A stretch of 64,000 bases of DNA, taken from contig CALMII010000038.1 in the NCBI GenBank assembly GCA_937864115.1, forward strand, positions 100,205-164,204, given 5' to 3'. Positions 1-10,974 of this stretch are shown in pieces. Position 1 is the stretch's first letter; each line of letters opens with the position of its first letter. The translations under genes and the position numbers were made by a program. The DNA comes from an uncultured Steroidobacter sp. Its GTDB lineage: Bacteria; Pseudomonadota; Gammaproteobacteria; Steroidobacterales; Steroidobacteraceae. Under the pieces are notes generated by a model that saw nothing but the letters and a program-made list of their open reading frames with translations, had not been told where the DNA came from and made no database searches.

Positions 1-72
1 CGGAGATCGGAGAAGTTCGGATTCCGATTTCCAACCTCCGTGTTCTCTGTGATCTCCGTGTGAAATCCGAAC
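1..72. repeat. Family B palindromic repeat, right half
   Basis: The stretch ends in GATCTCCGTGTGAAAT, the same right arm seen in full copies at 28889-29076 and 32864-32954. Only this half lies in the window; the matching TTTCACACGGAG arm would be to the left of base 1. It lies just past the stop codon of the kinase gene that ends at 76. Confidence 0.7.
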
Positions 73-75
73 TCT

Positions 76-1359
76 TCAGTTCGGACTCTGCAGCCGGCTG
101 ATCAGGCTGCGCAGGAACACCTTGTTGAACCGTAGCTGGCAGGCGGCCGAGGACTGCTCCAGCAGCGTCGAGCTCACCTTCATCAGCGTGACGTCGCTGA
201 TCGCCTTGATGGTCGCGAGGCGCTTGGCGCCGCGTACATAGCTGGTTTCGCCGAAGCAGTCGCCCGCTTCCAGTTCACCCACGCCGTTGCCATTGCGCAT
301 GACGCCGGCATTGCCCGAGACGATCACGTAGAAGCGATCGTCCATTTCGCCTTCCTTGACGATCTCCTCGCCCGCCGCGTAGTCCTGCCAGGTGCTGGCG
401 CGCAGCACTTCGAGAATTTCGGCCTGCGAGAAATCGTGGAAGAACTTGAGGGTACGCAGGATGGAGAACTGTTCCTGCCGGTCGATCTTGGACGAGCCTT
501 CGCGCAGCGTCTGGTGGACGCGCGTCAGGTCGGCCGCGAGTTCCAGGCCGTTGCGATAGCGCTTGGCGGGATCTTTCTGCAGCGCCTTGGCGACGGACTC
601 TTCCAGCAGTTCGGGCATCTCGGGCCGCAACGCGTGAATCGGCTGCGCCGTGGCGTAGACGATCTGGTGCAGCAGCTTCGACAGATTGCCGCCGCGGAAC
701 GGGCGGAAACCGGTCAGCAGTTCGTACATGACCGCACCGAGCGAATACAGATCGGAACGGTTGGTGATCTCCAGCGACTGCACCTGCTCCGGCGACATGT
801 ACGAGGGGCTGCCGGCGATGCCTTCGATGCGCGAGATCTCGGAATCGGCGACCAGCGCAATGCCGAAGTCGATGATGCGCACGTCGTTCGCCTGCGTCAG
901 CATCACGTTCGACGGCTTGATGTCGCGATGGATCACGCCGCGGCTGTGCGCGTAGTGCAGCGCCTTGGCGCACTTGTACATGATCTCGACGACGTCATCG
1001 ATCGGCAGCAGGTTGTCCGGCTTGCAGTAGGCCGACAGCGTGCGCGCGCCGTGCACGTGTTCAGTGACGATGTAGTAGTGGCCGTCCTCTTCGCCCGCGT
1101 CGTAGATCGGCAGGATGTTCGGATGCTGCAGCATGCCGACCATGTGCGCTTCCGACAGGAACATCTTGCGCGTGACGCGCGCGCGATCCTCGTCGTGCGA
1201 TTCGAGGTTGTAGACCTTGATCGCGACGTCGCGGCGATAGTAGGGATCATGCGAAAGATAGACGACGCCGGTGCTGCCTCGTCCCACTTCCTTGACGATG
1301 ACGTACTTGCCGACCTTGTCGGGAGCGCGCTGTTCGCGTGTCGCGGGACGCTGGGCCAT
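76..1359 (-). CDS. Serine/threonine protein kinase with C-terminal cyclic nucleotide-binding domain
   Basis: A 427-residue protein. Residues about 17-280 form a Hanks-type kinase: glycine loop GRGSTG, the VAIK lysine, catalytic loop HRDIKPSN, a DFG motif and the SPSYMSPEQ activation segment, so it looks catalytically competent. Residues about 310-425 form a cNMP-binding fold with the phosphate-cassette pattern FGE followed by R-x-AT. No membrane segment or extracellular sensor is visible, so it is probably cytosolic and possibly gated by a cyclic nucleotide (inference). The frame is open further upstream to 1560, but that part is Arg-rich and overlaps pgpA; the ATG at 1359 begins the conserved protein. 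It lies 32 bases downstream of pgpA on the same strand and may be the last gene of that operon. Confidence 0.9.
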   Translation of the reverse strand: MAQRPATREQRAPDKVGKYVIVKEVGRGSTGVVYLSHDPYYRRDVAIKVYNLESHDEDRARVTRKMFLSEAHMVGMLQHPNILPIYDAGEEDGHYYIVTEHVHGARTLSAYCKPDNLLPIDDVVEIMYKCAKALHYAHSRGVIHRDIKPSNVMLTQANDVRIIDFGIALVADSEISRIEGIAGSPSYMSPEQVQSLEITNRSDLYSLGAVMYELLTGFRPFRGGNLSKLLHQIVYATAQPIHALRPEMPELLEESVAKALQKDPAKRYRNGLELAADLTRVHQTLREGSSKIDRQEQFSILRTLKFFHDFSQAEILEVLRASTWQDYAAGEEIVKEGEMDDRFYVIVSGNAGVMRNGNGVGELEAGDCFGETSYVRGAKRLATIKAISDVTLMKVSSTLLEQSSAACQLRFNKVFLRSLISRLQSPN

Positions 1360-1391
1360 CAGGTTGCTCGAAGGAGACTTCACCGAAGTTC

Positions 1392-1874
1392 TTATGACTC
1401 GACGACGGTCAGAACGAGGAGACAGGCGGCGGCGAACAGGCCAGCCAATATGTCGTCGAGCATAATTCCCAGGCCGCCGCGGAGTCTGTGATCGGCCTCG
1501 CGGATCGGCCAGGGCTTCCAGATATCGAACAGGCGAAACAGCGCGAAGCCTGCAACCCACCAGGTCCAGTCACGCGACGGTGCCGCCAGCATCGTAATCG
1601 TGAAGCCGGCGATTTCATCCCAGACGATCCCCGAATGATCGTGCACGCCCAGGCGTCGGGCACTTTCGCCGCAAATCCAGACGCCGGTCACACATGCCGC
1701 GATTGCAAACGCAACGTGAACCTGCCAGCCGAACTGCATGATTCCCGCGACGATGGGAATCGCGATCAAGGTGCCGAAGGTCCCCGGCGCACGCGGCAAC
1801 AGTCCTGCACCGAAGCCGAACGCGAGCAAGTGGACCGGCTGGCGCAACAGCCGCGGCTCCGCCGTCCACTTCAT
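1392..1874 (-). CDS. pgpA: Phosphatidylglycerophosphatase A
   Basis: A 160-residue inner-membrane enzyme that removes the phosphate from phosphatidylglycerophosphate, the last step to phosphatidylglycerol. The family signatures LLPRAPGTFGTL near residue 25, GIVWDEIAGF near 82 and FRLFDIWKPWPI near 113 are present, with several hydrophobic segments. Length is normal for PgpA. The ATG overlaps the thiL stop in an ATGA arrangement, the usual gammaproteobacterial coupling of thiL and pgpA. Confidence 0.97.
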   Translation of the reverse strand: MKWTAEPRLLRQPVHLLAFGFGAGLLPRAPGTFGTLIAIPIVAGIMQFGWQVHVAFAIAACVTGVWICGESARRLGVHDHSGIVWDEIAGFTITMLAAPSRDWTWWVAGFALFRLFDIWKPWPIREADHRLRGGLGIMLDDILAGLFAAACLLVLTVVES

Positions 1875-2824
1875 GAGGATTCCTTTGCCGAAAAGTGGTC
1901 ATAGCCGCGGCGCTTCACGTCGACGACCTGTCCCTCGCGCACGCAGACCACCGATGAGCCGGCTTCGATGCGGCCGATACAAATGCAGGAAGCGGGAACC
2001 TTCGCGACATCGAGGGGATCGACCGTGAACAGCAGTTCGTAGTCATCGCCGCCAGCCAGTGCCAGATCGAGCGCAGTCTGCGCATCGAACAGTTCGCCGA
2101 TGGCCGACGACCTGGGCAGTTGCTCCAGTTCGACACGCGCACCGCAGCCGCTGGCCGCACACAACTTGTCGAGGTCGGTGAGCAAACCATCCGAAATATC
2201 CATCGCTGCTGTCACGATCGTACGCAGCTCGCGGCCCAGCGCGATTCGGGGCTCAGGTCGCAGAAAGCGTTGTCGCAGATGATCCGCTGCCAGCGAATCG
2301 CCGCGTTCGCTCTGGATCAACGCAAGACCTGCAGCGGCCTCGCCCACCGCACCCGAGACAAACACCAGATCGCCGACGCGGGCACCGCCGCGCGTCAGCC
2401 AGCGATCCGTCTCGACGTATCCGGCAACCTGCACGCTGATCACCATCGGACCCTTCACGGTGTCGCCGCCGATCAGCGCGACGTCGTGGCGTTGCGCCAG
2501 TTCGAACAGCCCGCGGGAGAATCCTTCGAGCCAGTCCGCATTCGATTCAGACAACGATAGCGACAGCGTCATCCACGACGGCTGCGCGCCCATGGCCGCC
2601 AGGTCGCTCAAGTTCACCGCGAGAGCGCGATAGCCGATGTCCGCAGCCACGGTACCGGCAGGAAAATGGACGCCTGCGACGATGGTATCGAGCGCGACGA
2701 CCAGTCGGCGATCTGCCGGTGTCGCCACTACTGCGGCATCGTCACCGATGCCAAGCAGCACATCGCTTCGCCCGCTGTTGCGCGCGAAGTACTTGGCGAT
2801 GATGTCGAATTCGCCGAGGCTCAT
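1871..2824 (-). CDS. thiL: Thiamine-monophosphate kinase
   Basis: A 317-residue cytosolic enzyme of the PurM/ThiL fold that phosphorylates thiamine monophosphate to thiamine pyrophosphate with ATP. Diagnostic motifs are GIGDDAAVV near residue 33, DISDGLLTDL near 210 and GGDDYELLF near 255. I chose the ATG at 2824 (MSLGEFDII), which matches the usual ThiL N-terminus, over an in-frame ATG seven codons upstream. It overlaps pgpA by four bases and follows nusB after a family C repeat. Confidence 0.97.
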   Translation of the reverse strand: MSLGEFDIIAKYFARNSGRSDVLLGIGDDAAVVATPADRRLVVALDTIVAGVHFPAGTVAADIGYRALAVNLSDLAAMGAQPSWMTLSLSLSESNADWLEGFSRGLFELAQRHDVALIGGDTVKGPMVISVQVAGYVETDRWLTRGGARVGDLVFVSGAVGEAAAGLALIQSERGDSLAADHLRQRFLRPEPRIALGRELRTIVTAAMDISDGLLTDLDKLCAASGCGARVELEQLPRSSAIGELFDAQTALDLALAGGDDYELLFTVDPLDVAKVPASCICIGRIEAGSSVVCVREGQVVDVKRRGYDHFSAKESS

Positions 2825-2836
2825 GGGAAGCAAGAT

Positions 2837-2918
2837 TAGCCGCAAAAATGCGCAAAAGTCACAGGCCGGAAATCACTGGTTTCCGACCTTTGCGTCCCTT
2901 GCGCCTTTTTGCGGCTAT
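2837..2918. repeat. Family C inverted repeat (nusB-thiL)
   Basis: Left arm begins TAGCCGCAAAAATGCGCAAA and right arm ends GCGCCTTTTTGCGGCTA, an imperfect inverted repeat of about 80 bases. The right arm, read on the minus strand, supplies the TAG stop of nusB. Similar elements lie at 34357-34450, 62215-62313 and, with diverged arms, 51793-52019. Confidence 0.85.
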
Positions 2919-3367
2919 TTTTTCTCGGCAGATCGGAGCTGGCTGGCCGCGCGATCCAGCACCGCATTCACATACTTGTGCGCATCCGTCGCGCCGAAGC
3001 GCTTGCACAGATCGACGCCCTCGTTGATGACGACGCGGTAGGGAATGTCGAGGCGGTTGAGCAGTTCGTAGGTGCCGATCATCAGGATCGCCGTCTCGAC
3101 CGGGTCGAGCTGTTCGAGCGGCCGGTCGATGAAGGGCTTGAGGACAGCGTTGATCTTTTCGCTGTCGGCGATGCAGCCCTTCAGCAGCTCGGTGAAATAT
3201 TCCTTGTCCGCGCCGTCGGACTCTTCATCGGCGAGGAACTGCAGGTTGATGTCGGCCGCCGACTGCCCCGTCAGCTGCCACTGATACAGCGCCTGCATCA
3301 CGAGCTTGCGCGCAATGGAGCGCGCGCGGGTGCCGCGATTGCGCTTCTTTTCCGGCGTGGCGGTCAC
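2915..3367 (-). CDS. nusB: Transcription antitermination factor NusB
   Basis: A 150-residue all-helical RNA-binding protein that pairs with NusE (S10) at boxA RNA in rRNA antitermination complexes. The N-terminal ARxxARKLVMQALYQW segment and the C-terminal VINEGVDLCKRFG and HKYVNAVLD motifs are typical. The frame continues upstream as Arg-rich nonsense overlapping ribH; the GTG at 3367, overlapping the ribH TGA as GTGA, gives the standard length. The TAG stop belongs to a family C repeat. Confidence 0.95.
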   Translation of the reverse strand: MTATPEKKRNRGTRARSIARKLVMQALYQWQLTGQSAADINLQFLADEESDGADKEYFTELLKGCIADSEKINAVLKPFIDRPLEQLDPVETAILMIGTYELLNRLDIPYRVVINEGVDLCKRFGATDAHKYVNAVLDRAASQLRSAEKK

Positions 3368-3840
3368 TGCTCGATCTTGCGCAGCAGGTTGGCGAGTTCG
3401 ATGGCGGTCACGGCGGCGTCCGCACCCTTGTTGCCCGCCTTGGTGCCGGCACGTTCCACCGCCTGTTCGATGGTGTCGGTCGTCAGCACACCGAACGCGA
3501 CAGGGATGCCCGTATCGTTGGCTACGCGTGCGAGGCCTCCGGCGCATTCGCCAGCGACGTAGTCGAAGTGCGCAGTCGCGCCCTTGATCACGGCACCGAG
3601 CGCGATGATGGCGTCATAGCGCTTGCTCAGCGCCAGCTTGCGCGCGACGACGGGAAGGTCGAAGGCACCCGGCGCGCGTACGATCTCGATCTGCTTGTCG
3701 CTCGCGCCATGCCGCTTGAGCATGTCCACGGCGCCGCGCACCAGCTGTTCGACGATGAAATCATTGAAGCGCGACGCGAGGATCGCGAAGCGCAGCTCGC
3801 GAACCTGGAGGTCGCCTTCGAGGGTTTTGATGGAATCCAT
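3364..3840 (-). CDS. ribH: 6,7-dimethyl-8-ribityllumazine synthase
   Basis: A 158-residue subunit of the lumazine synthase shell, condensing 5-amino-6-ribitylaminouracil with dihydroxybutanone phosphate in riboflavin synthesis. Seen are the ASRFN motif near residue 22, RAPGAFDLPV near 55, ALGAVIKG near 82 and the TAHFDYV active-site histidine near 92. Downstream nusB starts on the last bases of this gene; ribBA ends 42 bases upstream. Confidence 0.97.
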   Translation of the reverse strand: MDSIKTLEGDLQVRELRFAILASRFNDFIVEQLVRGAVDMLKRHGASDKQIEIVRAPGAFDLPVVARKLALSKRYDAIIALGAVIKGATAHFDYVAGECAGGLARVANDTGIPVAFGVLTTDTIEQAVERAGTKAGNKGADAAVTAIELANLLRKIEQ

Positions 3841-3882
3841 GACTTGAAACTTGAGTGTTGAGGCGCGGGGAGTATAGCGGGC

Positions 3883-4989
3883 TCACCCGTCCACGTACTC
3901 CACCACTTCCAGTCCGAAGCCCGACAGGCCATGCATCTGCTTCGGCGCGGACAGCACGCGCATCCGGGAAATGCCGAGATCGCGCAGGATCTGCGCGCCG
4001 ATGCCGTAGGTTCGCAGCACGCTGGCGCCGGGCGGGCGGGTCGCAATGGCCGCGTCTGCATGAGTCAGCGACTGGACGGCATCCATCAGATCGCGGGCGG
4101 TTTCTTCGGGCCGCAGGATCACAACGACACCCTGCCCCTCCTGCGCGATGCGTTGCATGGCCGAACGCAGCGGCCAGCCGAGCAGTTCGCTCTGGATGCC
4201 GACGGCATCGCGCAACGTGTCCTTGAGATGCACGCGCACGAGCGGCACGTGGTTGCCGTCGAGCCTGCCGCGCACCAGCGCGAGATGCACGGTGCGGTTG
4301 ACGTGATCTTCGTAGCAGAGCATCTGGAACGGACCGAACTCGGTCTGGATCTGCTGCTCGGCGATGCGCTCCACCGAGCGTTCCTTCTCCAGGCGGTAGC
4401 GGATCAAATCAGCGATCGTGCCGATCTTGAGGCCATGAAGCTGTGCGAACTTTTCCAGATCGGGACGGCGCGCCATCGTGCCGTCTTCATTGAGGATCTC
4501 GACGATGGCAGCAGCCGGCTCCATTCCCGCGAGACGCGAGAGATCGCAGCCCGCCTCGGTGTGACCTGCGCGCGTGAGCACGCCGCCGGCTTGCGCCATC
4601 AAGGGGAAAATGTGTCCGGGCTGACGCAGGTCTTCCGGCCGCGCATCGCGTTTCACGGCGGCGCGAATCGTCTGTGCGCGATCGTGCGCGGAGATGCCCG
4701 TCGTGACGCCTTCGGCCGCCTCGATCGAGACGGTGAAGTTCGTGGCGTGATCCAGATGCGTGTGACTGACCATCAGCGGCAGGCGCAACTGACGGCAGCG
4801 ATCACCCGTCAGCGTGAGACAGATCAGGCCACGCGCATAGCGCGCCATGAAGTTCACATCCTCGGCACGCACGCTTTCGGCGGCCATCACGAGATCGCCC
4901 TCGTTCTCCCGATCCTCATCGTCCATGATGATGACCATCTTGCCGGCGCGGATATCGGCCAGGATTTCGTCGATCGAATTGAGTTTCAT
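3883..4989 (-). CDS. ribB: 3,4-dihydroxy-2-butanone-4-phosphate synthase with degenerate GTP cyclohydrolase II domain
   Basis: A 368-residue fusion. Residues 1-200 are a complete DHBP synthase: DDEDRENEGD metal and substrate acids near 23, THLDHATNFT near 76, and HTEAGCDLSRLAG near 143. Residues about 205-365 have the GTP cyclohydrolase II fold (FGPFQMLCYEDHVNRTVHLALV) but not its catalytic parts. Where RibA has a Cys-rich zinc site with a CDCG core, this has DTLRDAVGIQSELLGW, and the EGRGIGL loop is replaced by PEETARD. The first step of riboflavin synthesis from GTP is therefore probably not done by this protein. Ends 42 bases before ribH and starts 12 bases after ribD. Confidence 0.93.
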   Translation of the reverse strand: MKLNSIDEILADIRAGKMVIIMDDEDRENEGDLVMAAESVRAEDVNFMARYARGLICLTLTGDRCRQLRLPLMVSHTHLDHATNFTVSIEAAEGVTTGISAHDRAQTIRAAVKRDARPEDLRQPGHIFPLMAQAGGVLTRAGHTEAGCDLSRLAGMEPAAAIVEILNEDGTMARRPDLEKFAQLHGLKIGTIADLIRYRLEKERSVERIAEQQIQTEFGPFQMLCYEDHVNRTVHLALVRGRLDGNHVPLVRVHLKDTLRDAVGIQSELLGWPLRSAMQRIAQEGQGVVVILRPEETARDLMDAVQSLTHADAAIATRPPGASVLRTYGIGAQILRDLGISRMRVLSAPKQMHGLSGFGLEVVEYVDG

Positions 4990-5001
4990 GCGGAGAGTCG
5001 G

Positions 5002-6117
5002 CTATTGGCTTCGTAGCTGCGGCCGCAGCACGAGTTTCACGTCGGGGCCCATCGCCTCGGTGCGCTGGAGCGCGAATTGTACGCGATCGGCCAGCCGTTC
5101 CAGTCGCGGCAGGCGCAGCATGGGGCGCGCGTCGGGGCCGAGCAGCACCGGCGCCATGTACACAATCAGTTCATCCACCCATCCGGCTTCGATGAAAGCC
5201 CCCGCCAGCGTCGGACCGGCTTCGATCAGCACGTCATTGCATTGCAGACGGCCCAGTTCGACCAGTACGCGGGCCAGATCGAGGCGGCCGGCGATCGTCT
5301 TCGCAACGGGCACGACCCGCGCGCGCTGCTCGATCTCCACGCGCCGCGGCGCATCCTCGGCGGCGAAGACGATGACTTGGCCTGGGTCCTGAAACAGCCG
5401 CGCCGTTGCCGGCGTACGCAGCTTCGAATCGAGCACGACCCGCAGCGGCACACGGCCGCGCAGATCGAGATCCGGATCGCGCACGGTGAGTTGCGGATCG
5501 TCGGCGAGCAACGTCTCGATGCCCGTCAGTACGGCGCCGGACTCGGCTCGCAGCTTCTGCACATCGGCGCGCGCTGTCTCGCCCGTGATCCAGCGGCTCT
5601 CGCCATTGGCGAGCGCCACACGGCCATCGAGACTCGCACCGATTTTCACGACGACCCGCGGCAGACCGGTCGTCATGCGTTTCTCGAAGCCGGCATTCAG
5701 TTCGCGCGCTTCCGCTTCGAGCAGACCCGATTCAGCCTGCACGCCGGCATCCAGCAACTGCTTCACGCCCGCGCCGTGCACGGCGGGATTCGGATCGAGC
5801 GTCGCGCTGACGACCCGCTTCACGCCGGCATCGATGAGCGCTCGGGTACAGGGCGGAGTCCGGCTTTGATACGAGTGCGGCTCCAGGCTCACGTACGCGG
5901 TTGCGCCGCGCGCTGCCTCGCCGGCCGCCTGCAATGCGATCGGCTCGGCATGCGCTTCACCGGACTTGCGATGCCAGCCTTCGCCGACGATCTGCTCGCC
6001 CTGCACGATCACGCAGCCGACGCGCGGATTGGGCGGTGCCGAATAGCGCCCGAGCGCCGCCAGTTCCAGCGCGCGGCGCATCATGCGGCGATCGAACTCG
6101 GTGAACTGCGCCGTCAT
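5002..6117 (-). CDS. ribD: Bifunctional riboflavin biosynthesis deaminase/reductase RibD
   Basis: A 371-residue fusion. Residues 1-145 are the pyrimidine deaminase, with the HAE motif at 56-58 and TPPC with Cys90. Residues 150-365 are the NADPH-dependent reductase (KIGASLDGRVA, SRWITGETAR, LADDPQLTVRD, EAGPTLAGAF). One zinc ligand is atypical: the family LEPCSHxGRTPPC motif reads LEPHSYQSRTPPC here, so the first Cys is His81. Histidine can bind zinc, so activity may be kept. The ATG at 6117 shares one base with the nrdR TGA. No ribE (riboflavin synthase alpha) follows; ribBA is next. Confidence 0.95.
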   Translation of the reverse strand: MTAQFTEFDRRMMRRALELAALGRYSAPPNPRVGCVIVQGEQIVGEGWHRKSGEAHAEPIALQAAGEAARGATAYVSLEPHSYQSRTPPCTRALIDAGVKRVVSATLDPNPAVHGAGVKQLLDAGVQAESGLLEAEARELNAGFEKRMTTGLPRVVVKIGASLDGRVALANGESRWITGETARADVQKLRAESGAVLTGIETLLADDPQLTVRDPDLDLRGRVPLRVVLDSKLRTPATARLFQDPGQVIVFAAEDAPRRVEIEQRARVVPVAKTIAGRLDLARVLVELGRLQCNDVLIEAGPTLAGAFIEAGWVDELIVYMAPVLLGPDARPMLRLPRLERLADRVQFALQRTEAMGPDVKLVLRPQLRSQ

Positions 6118-6635
6118 CAGCGCTTCTTCCGCTTTTCCGGGTTGTTCCACAACGCCAGCTGGCTTTCGGTTTCCTGACGCGTACGACGATGGCGCATGCG
6201 GTCGATCTCTTCGCTGAAGGCGTCGACATCCTGGAAGCTGCGGTACACCGAGGCGAAGCGTACGTACGCGACTTCGTCGAGATCGTGCAGTTCTTCCATC
6301 ACCAGTTCGCCGACCGTGCGCGACGGCACTTCGCGCTCGCCCATGGCCCGCAGTTTGTTGCAGATGTGCACGACTGCCGCGTCGATGGACTCGCTCGCGA
6401 CGGGGCGCTTTTCCAGCGCCTTTAGCATGCTGCCGCGCAGCTTCTGTTCGTCGAAGGGCTGGCGGCTCTCATCGCTCTTGATGATGCGCGGCATGACGAG
6501 CTCCGCGCTTTCGAAGGTCGTGAAGCGCTCGCCGCACTTCAGACATTCACGGCGGCGGCGGATCTGCTGCCCCTCGCTCGCCAGCCGCGAGTCGATGACC
6601 TTGGTTTCTTCGAAGTTGCAGAAGGGGCAGTGCAT
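6117..6635 (-). CDS. nrdR: Transcriptional repressor NrdR
   Basis: A 172-residue repressor of ribonucleotide reductase genes. It has an N-terminal zinc ribbon (Cys3, Cys6, Cys31, Cys34) and an ATP-cone at about 48-138 that senses ATP/dATP. It leads the riboflavin/nusB cluster, as in many Gammaproteobacteria. The lysine-rich tail (NPEKRKKR) is ordinary. A family E repeat fills the gap between it and glyA. Confidence 0.97.
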   Translation of the reverse strand: MHCPFCNFEETKVIDSRLASEGQQIRRRRECLKCGERFTTFESAELVMPRIIKSDESRQPFDEQKLRGSMLKALEKRPVASESIDAAVVHICNKLRAMGEREVPSRTVGELVMEELHDLDEVAYVRFASVYRSFQDVDAFSEEIDRMRHRRTRQETESQLALWNNPEKRKKR

Positions 6636-6644
6636 TTGGATCCG

Positions 6645-6719
6645 GTGACGAGGGTGACGGAAGTCACGAAAGTGACGCGGGTCGGACCCTCGTCACCTTC
6701 ATCACCCTCGTGACTCTCG

Positions 6720-6723
<4 letters not shown>
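6645..6723. repeat. Family E GTGACG-unit inverted repeat (glyA-nrdR)
   Basis: Built of repeated GTGACGAGG, GTGACGGAA and GTGACG units on the left and their complements (CCTCGTCAC, CTCGTCAC) on the right, giving a folded 79-base palindrome. The right arm includes the TGA stop of glyA. A second copy lies at 13365-13436. Confidence 0.8.
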
Positions 6724-7982
<1,259 letters not shown>

Positions 7983-8050
7983 GGAGGGGGACTCGCACCG
8001 CAGGGGGAAAAGGGGCCGGGATTGTACAAGATGCCGCCTCTCTTCTCTGC

Positions 8051-8158
8051 CTGTGGGGCCGGCTTCAGCCGGCCTCCGGAATGTCGGGCTGAAGCCTGAC
8101 CTACAGGCGGAGGCCGGCTGTGACCGAAGGGAATCCCACGGGAAAGCCGGCCCCACAG
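8051..8158. repeat. Family A REP-like element, three-part copy
   Basis: Contains GGGGCCGGCTTCAGCCGGCC, then CGGGCTGAAGCCTGACCTAC, then a third inverted segment ending GCCGGCCCCACAG. The two halves of the standard element are present, plus an extra GGCCGG arm, so it could fold as a large cruciform-like structure. Lies between glyA and the deacetylase-like gene. Confidence 0.85.
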
Positions 8159-8168
8159 AAGATGAAGC

Positions 8169-9128
8169 TCAGGAATCGACCAGCGACTGGACCACGCCCG
8201 ACCATGCCCGCGCCAGATTGCGCCGGTTGTAACCGCCGCCGCCCATCGCGACCACGCGGCCATGGCCCAGTCGGTCGGCGATGGCACACAAGCGGGCCGC
8301 GGCATGGGCATGCGCCGCTTCGCTGAAGGCCAGATGGGTCAGGGGATCGCCCTCGACACTGTCGGCGCCGCACTGGAGCAGGATGAATTCCGGCCGGCCT
8401 GCTTCGACGTACTCCTCCACCCGCGACCAGGCGGCATGGAATTCCGCATCGCCGGCACCGGGCGGCAACGGAATGTTCAGCTTCGTTCCGCGGGCCGGGC
8501 CGCTGCCGGTTTCCTCGCTGTTGCCGGTGCCGGGATACAGGTGGCGACCGTCTTCATGCAGGTCGGCAAACAGCAGGTCCGGGTCCGATTCGAAGCCATA
8601 GAAGACGCCGTCGCCGTGATGGGCATCGATATCGACGTAGGCGATCCGCTTGAGGCCATGCTGGCGGCGAAGCTGCTCGATGGCGACACCGCAATCGTTG
8701 AACACGCAGAAACCGGCCGCGCTGGTGCGTGACGCATGATGCAGACCGGCGATCGGAATGAAGGCGCGTCGTACCCGGCCTGCCATCACGGCATCCACGG
8801 CATTCAGCGTCGCACCGACCACATGGCTGGCCGCCTCGAACACGCCCTTCCAGGCCGGCGTATCGCCCGCATCGAGAAAGCCCAGGCCGCTCACCGAACG
8901 GCTCTGTACCAGATCGATGTACTCGGGCTGGTGAAACGACTCCAGTTCCTCGCGAGTGGCCTCACGTGGCGCACCGCGGATCACGCGCTGATCCAGGCCT
9001 CGCGACTGCAATTCGCGCAGGAAGGCCTCATGCCGGTCTGGCCCGAAGGGATGCCCGTTGGGAAAGCCGTACCGGGCGATCTGTTCGCCGATGACCAGCA
9101 GGACCGGGGTGGTGGCAGCGTTGCTCAC
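8169..9128 (-). CDS. Histone deacetylase/AcuC-family zinc hydrolase
   Basis: A 319-residue protein of the arginase/deacetylase fold. Zinc and catalytic motifs are intact: His130-His131 in GLHHA, GFCVFND, Asp168 and His170 in DIDAHHGDG, a later Asp in GADSVEGDPL, and GGGGYN near the end. Such bacterial enzymes deacetylate protein lysines, polyamines or other acetyl-amides; the substrate cannot be told from sequence. It stands alone, divergent from ettA, with a family A repeat in between. Confidence 0.9.
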   Translation of the reverse strand: MSNAATTPVLLVIGEQIARYGFPNGHPFGPDRHEAFLRELQSRGLDQRVIRGAPREATREELESFHQPEYIDLVQSRSVSGLGFLDAGDTPAWKGVFEAASHVVGATLNAVDAVMAGRVRRAFIPIAGLHHASRTSAAGFCVFNDCGVAIEQLRRQHGLKRIAYVDIDAHHGDGVFYGFESDPDLLFADLHEDGRHLYPGTGNSEETGSGPARGTKLNIPLPPGAGDAEFHAAWSRVEEYVEAGRPEFILLQCGADSVEGDPLTHLAFSEAAHAHAAARLCAIADRLGHGRVVAMGGGGYNRRNLARAWSGVVQSLVDS

Positions 9129-9173
9129 GCCGCGAGCATGGAGCGGCGCCGGCGGGATTGGAAGGCTCTCTTG

Positions 9174-9230
9174 CTGTGGGTCAGGCTTTAGCCTGACTCC
9201 GAAGAAGGCCGGCTGAAGCCGGCCCCACAG
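9174..9230. repeat. Family A REP-like element
   Basis: Two palindromes, GTCAGGCTTTAGCCTGAC and GGCCGGCTGAAGCCGGCC, separated by CTCCGAAGAA and flanked by CTGTGG and CCCACAG. Unusually for this family it lies between two divergent start codons (the deacetylase-like gene and ettA), where it could affect both promoters. Confidence 0.9.
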
Positions 9231-9292
9231 TGAAGAAGCGGAGAGATATCATCCGCCCTCCTTTGTCCGCCCTGCTCCGAGAAATTTTCGCA

Positions 9293-10969
<1,677 letters not shown>

Positions 10970-10974
10970 ATCTG

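Noticed and set aside
6117..6645. FMN riboswitch upstream of the riboflavin genes
   Set aside because: I looked for a multi-stem RFN-like leader before ribD, ribBA and ribH and saw only overlapping or very short gaps.
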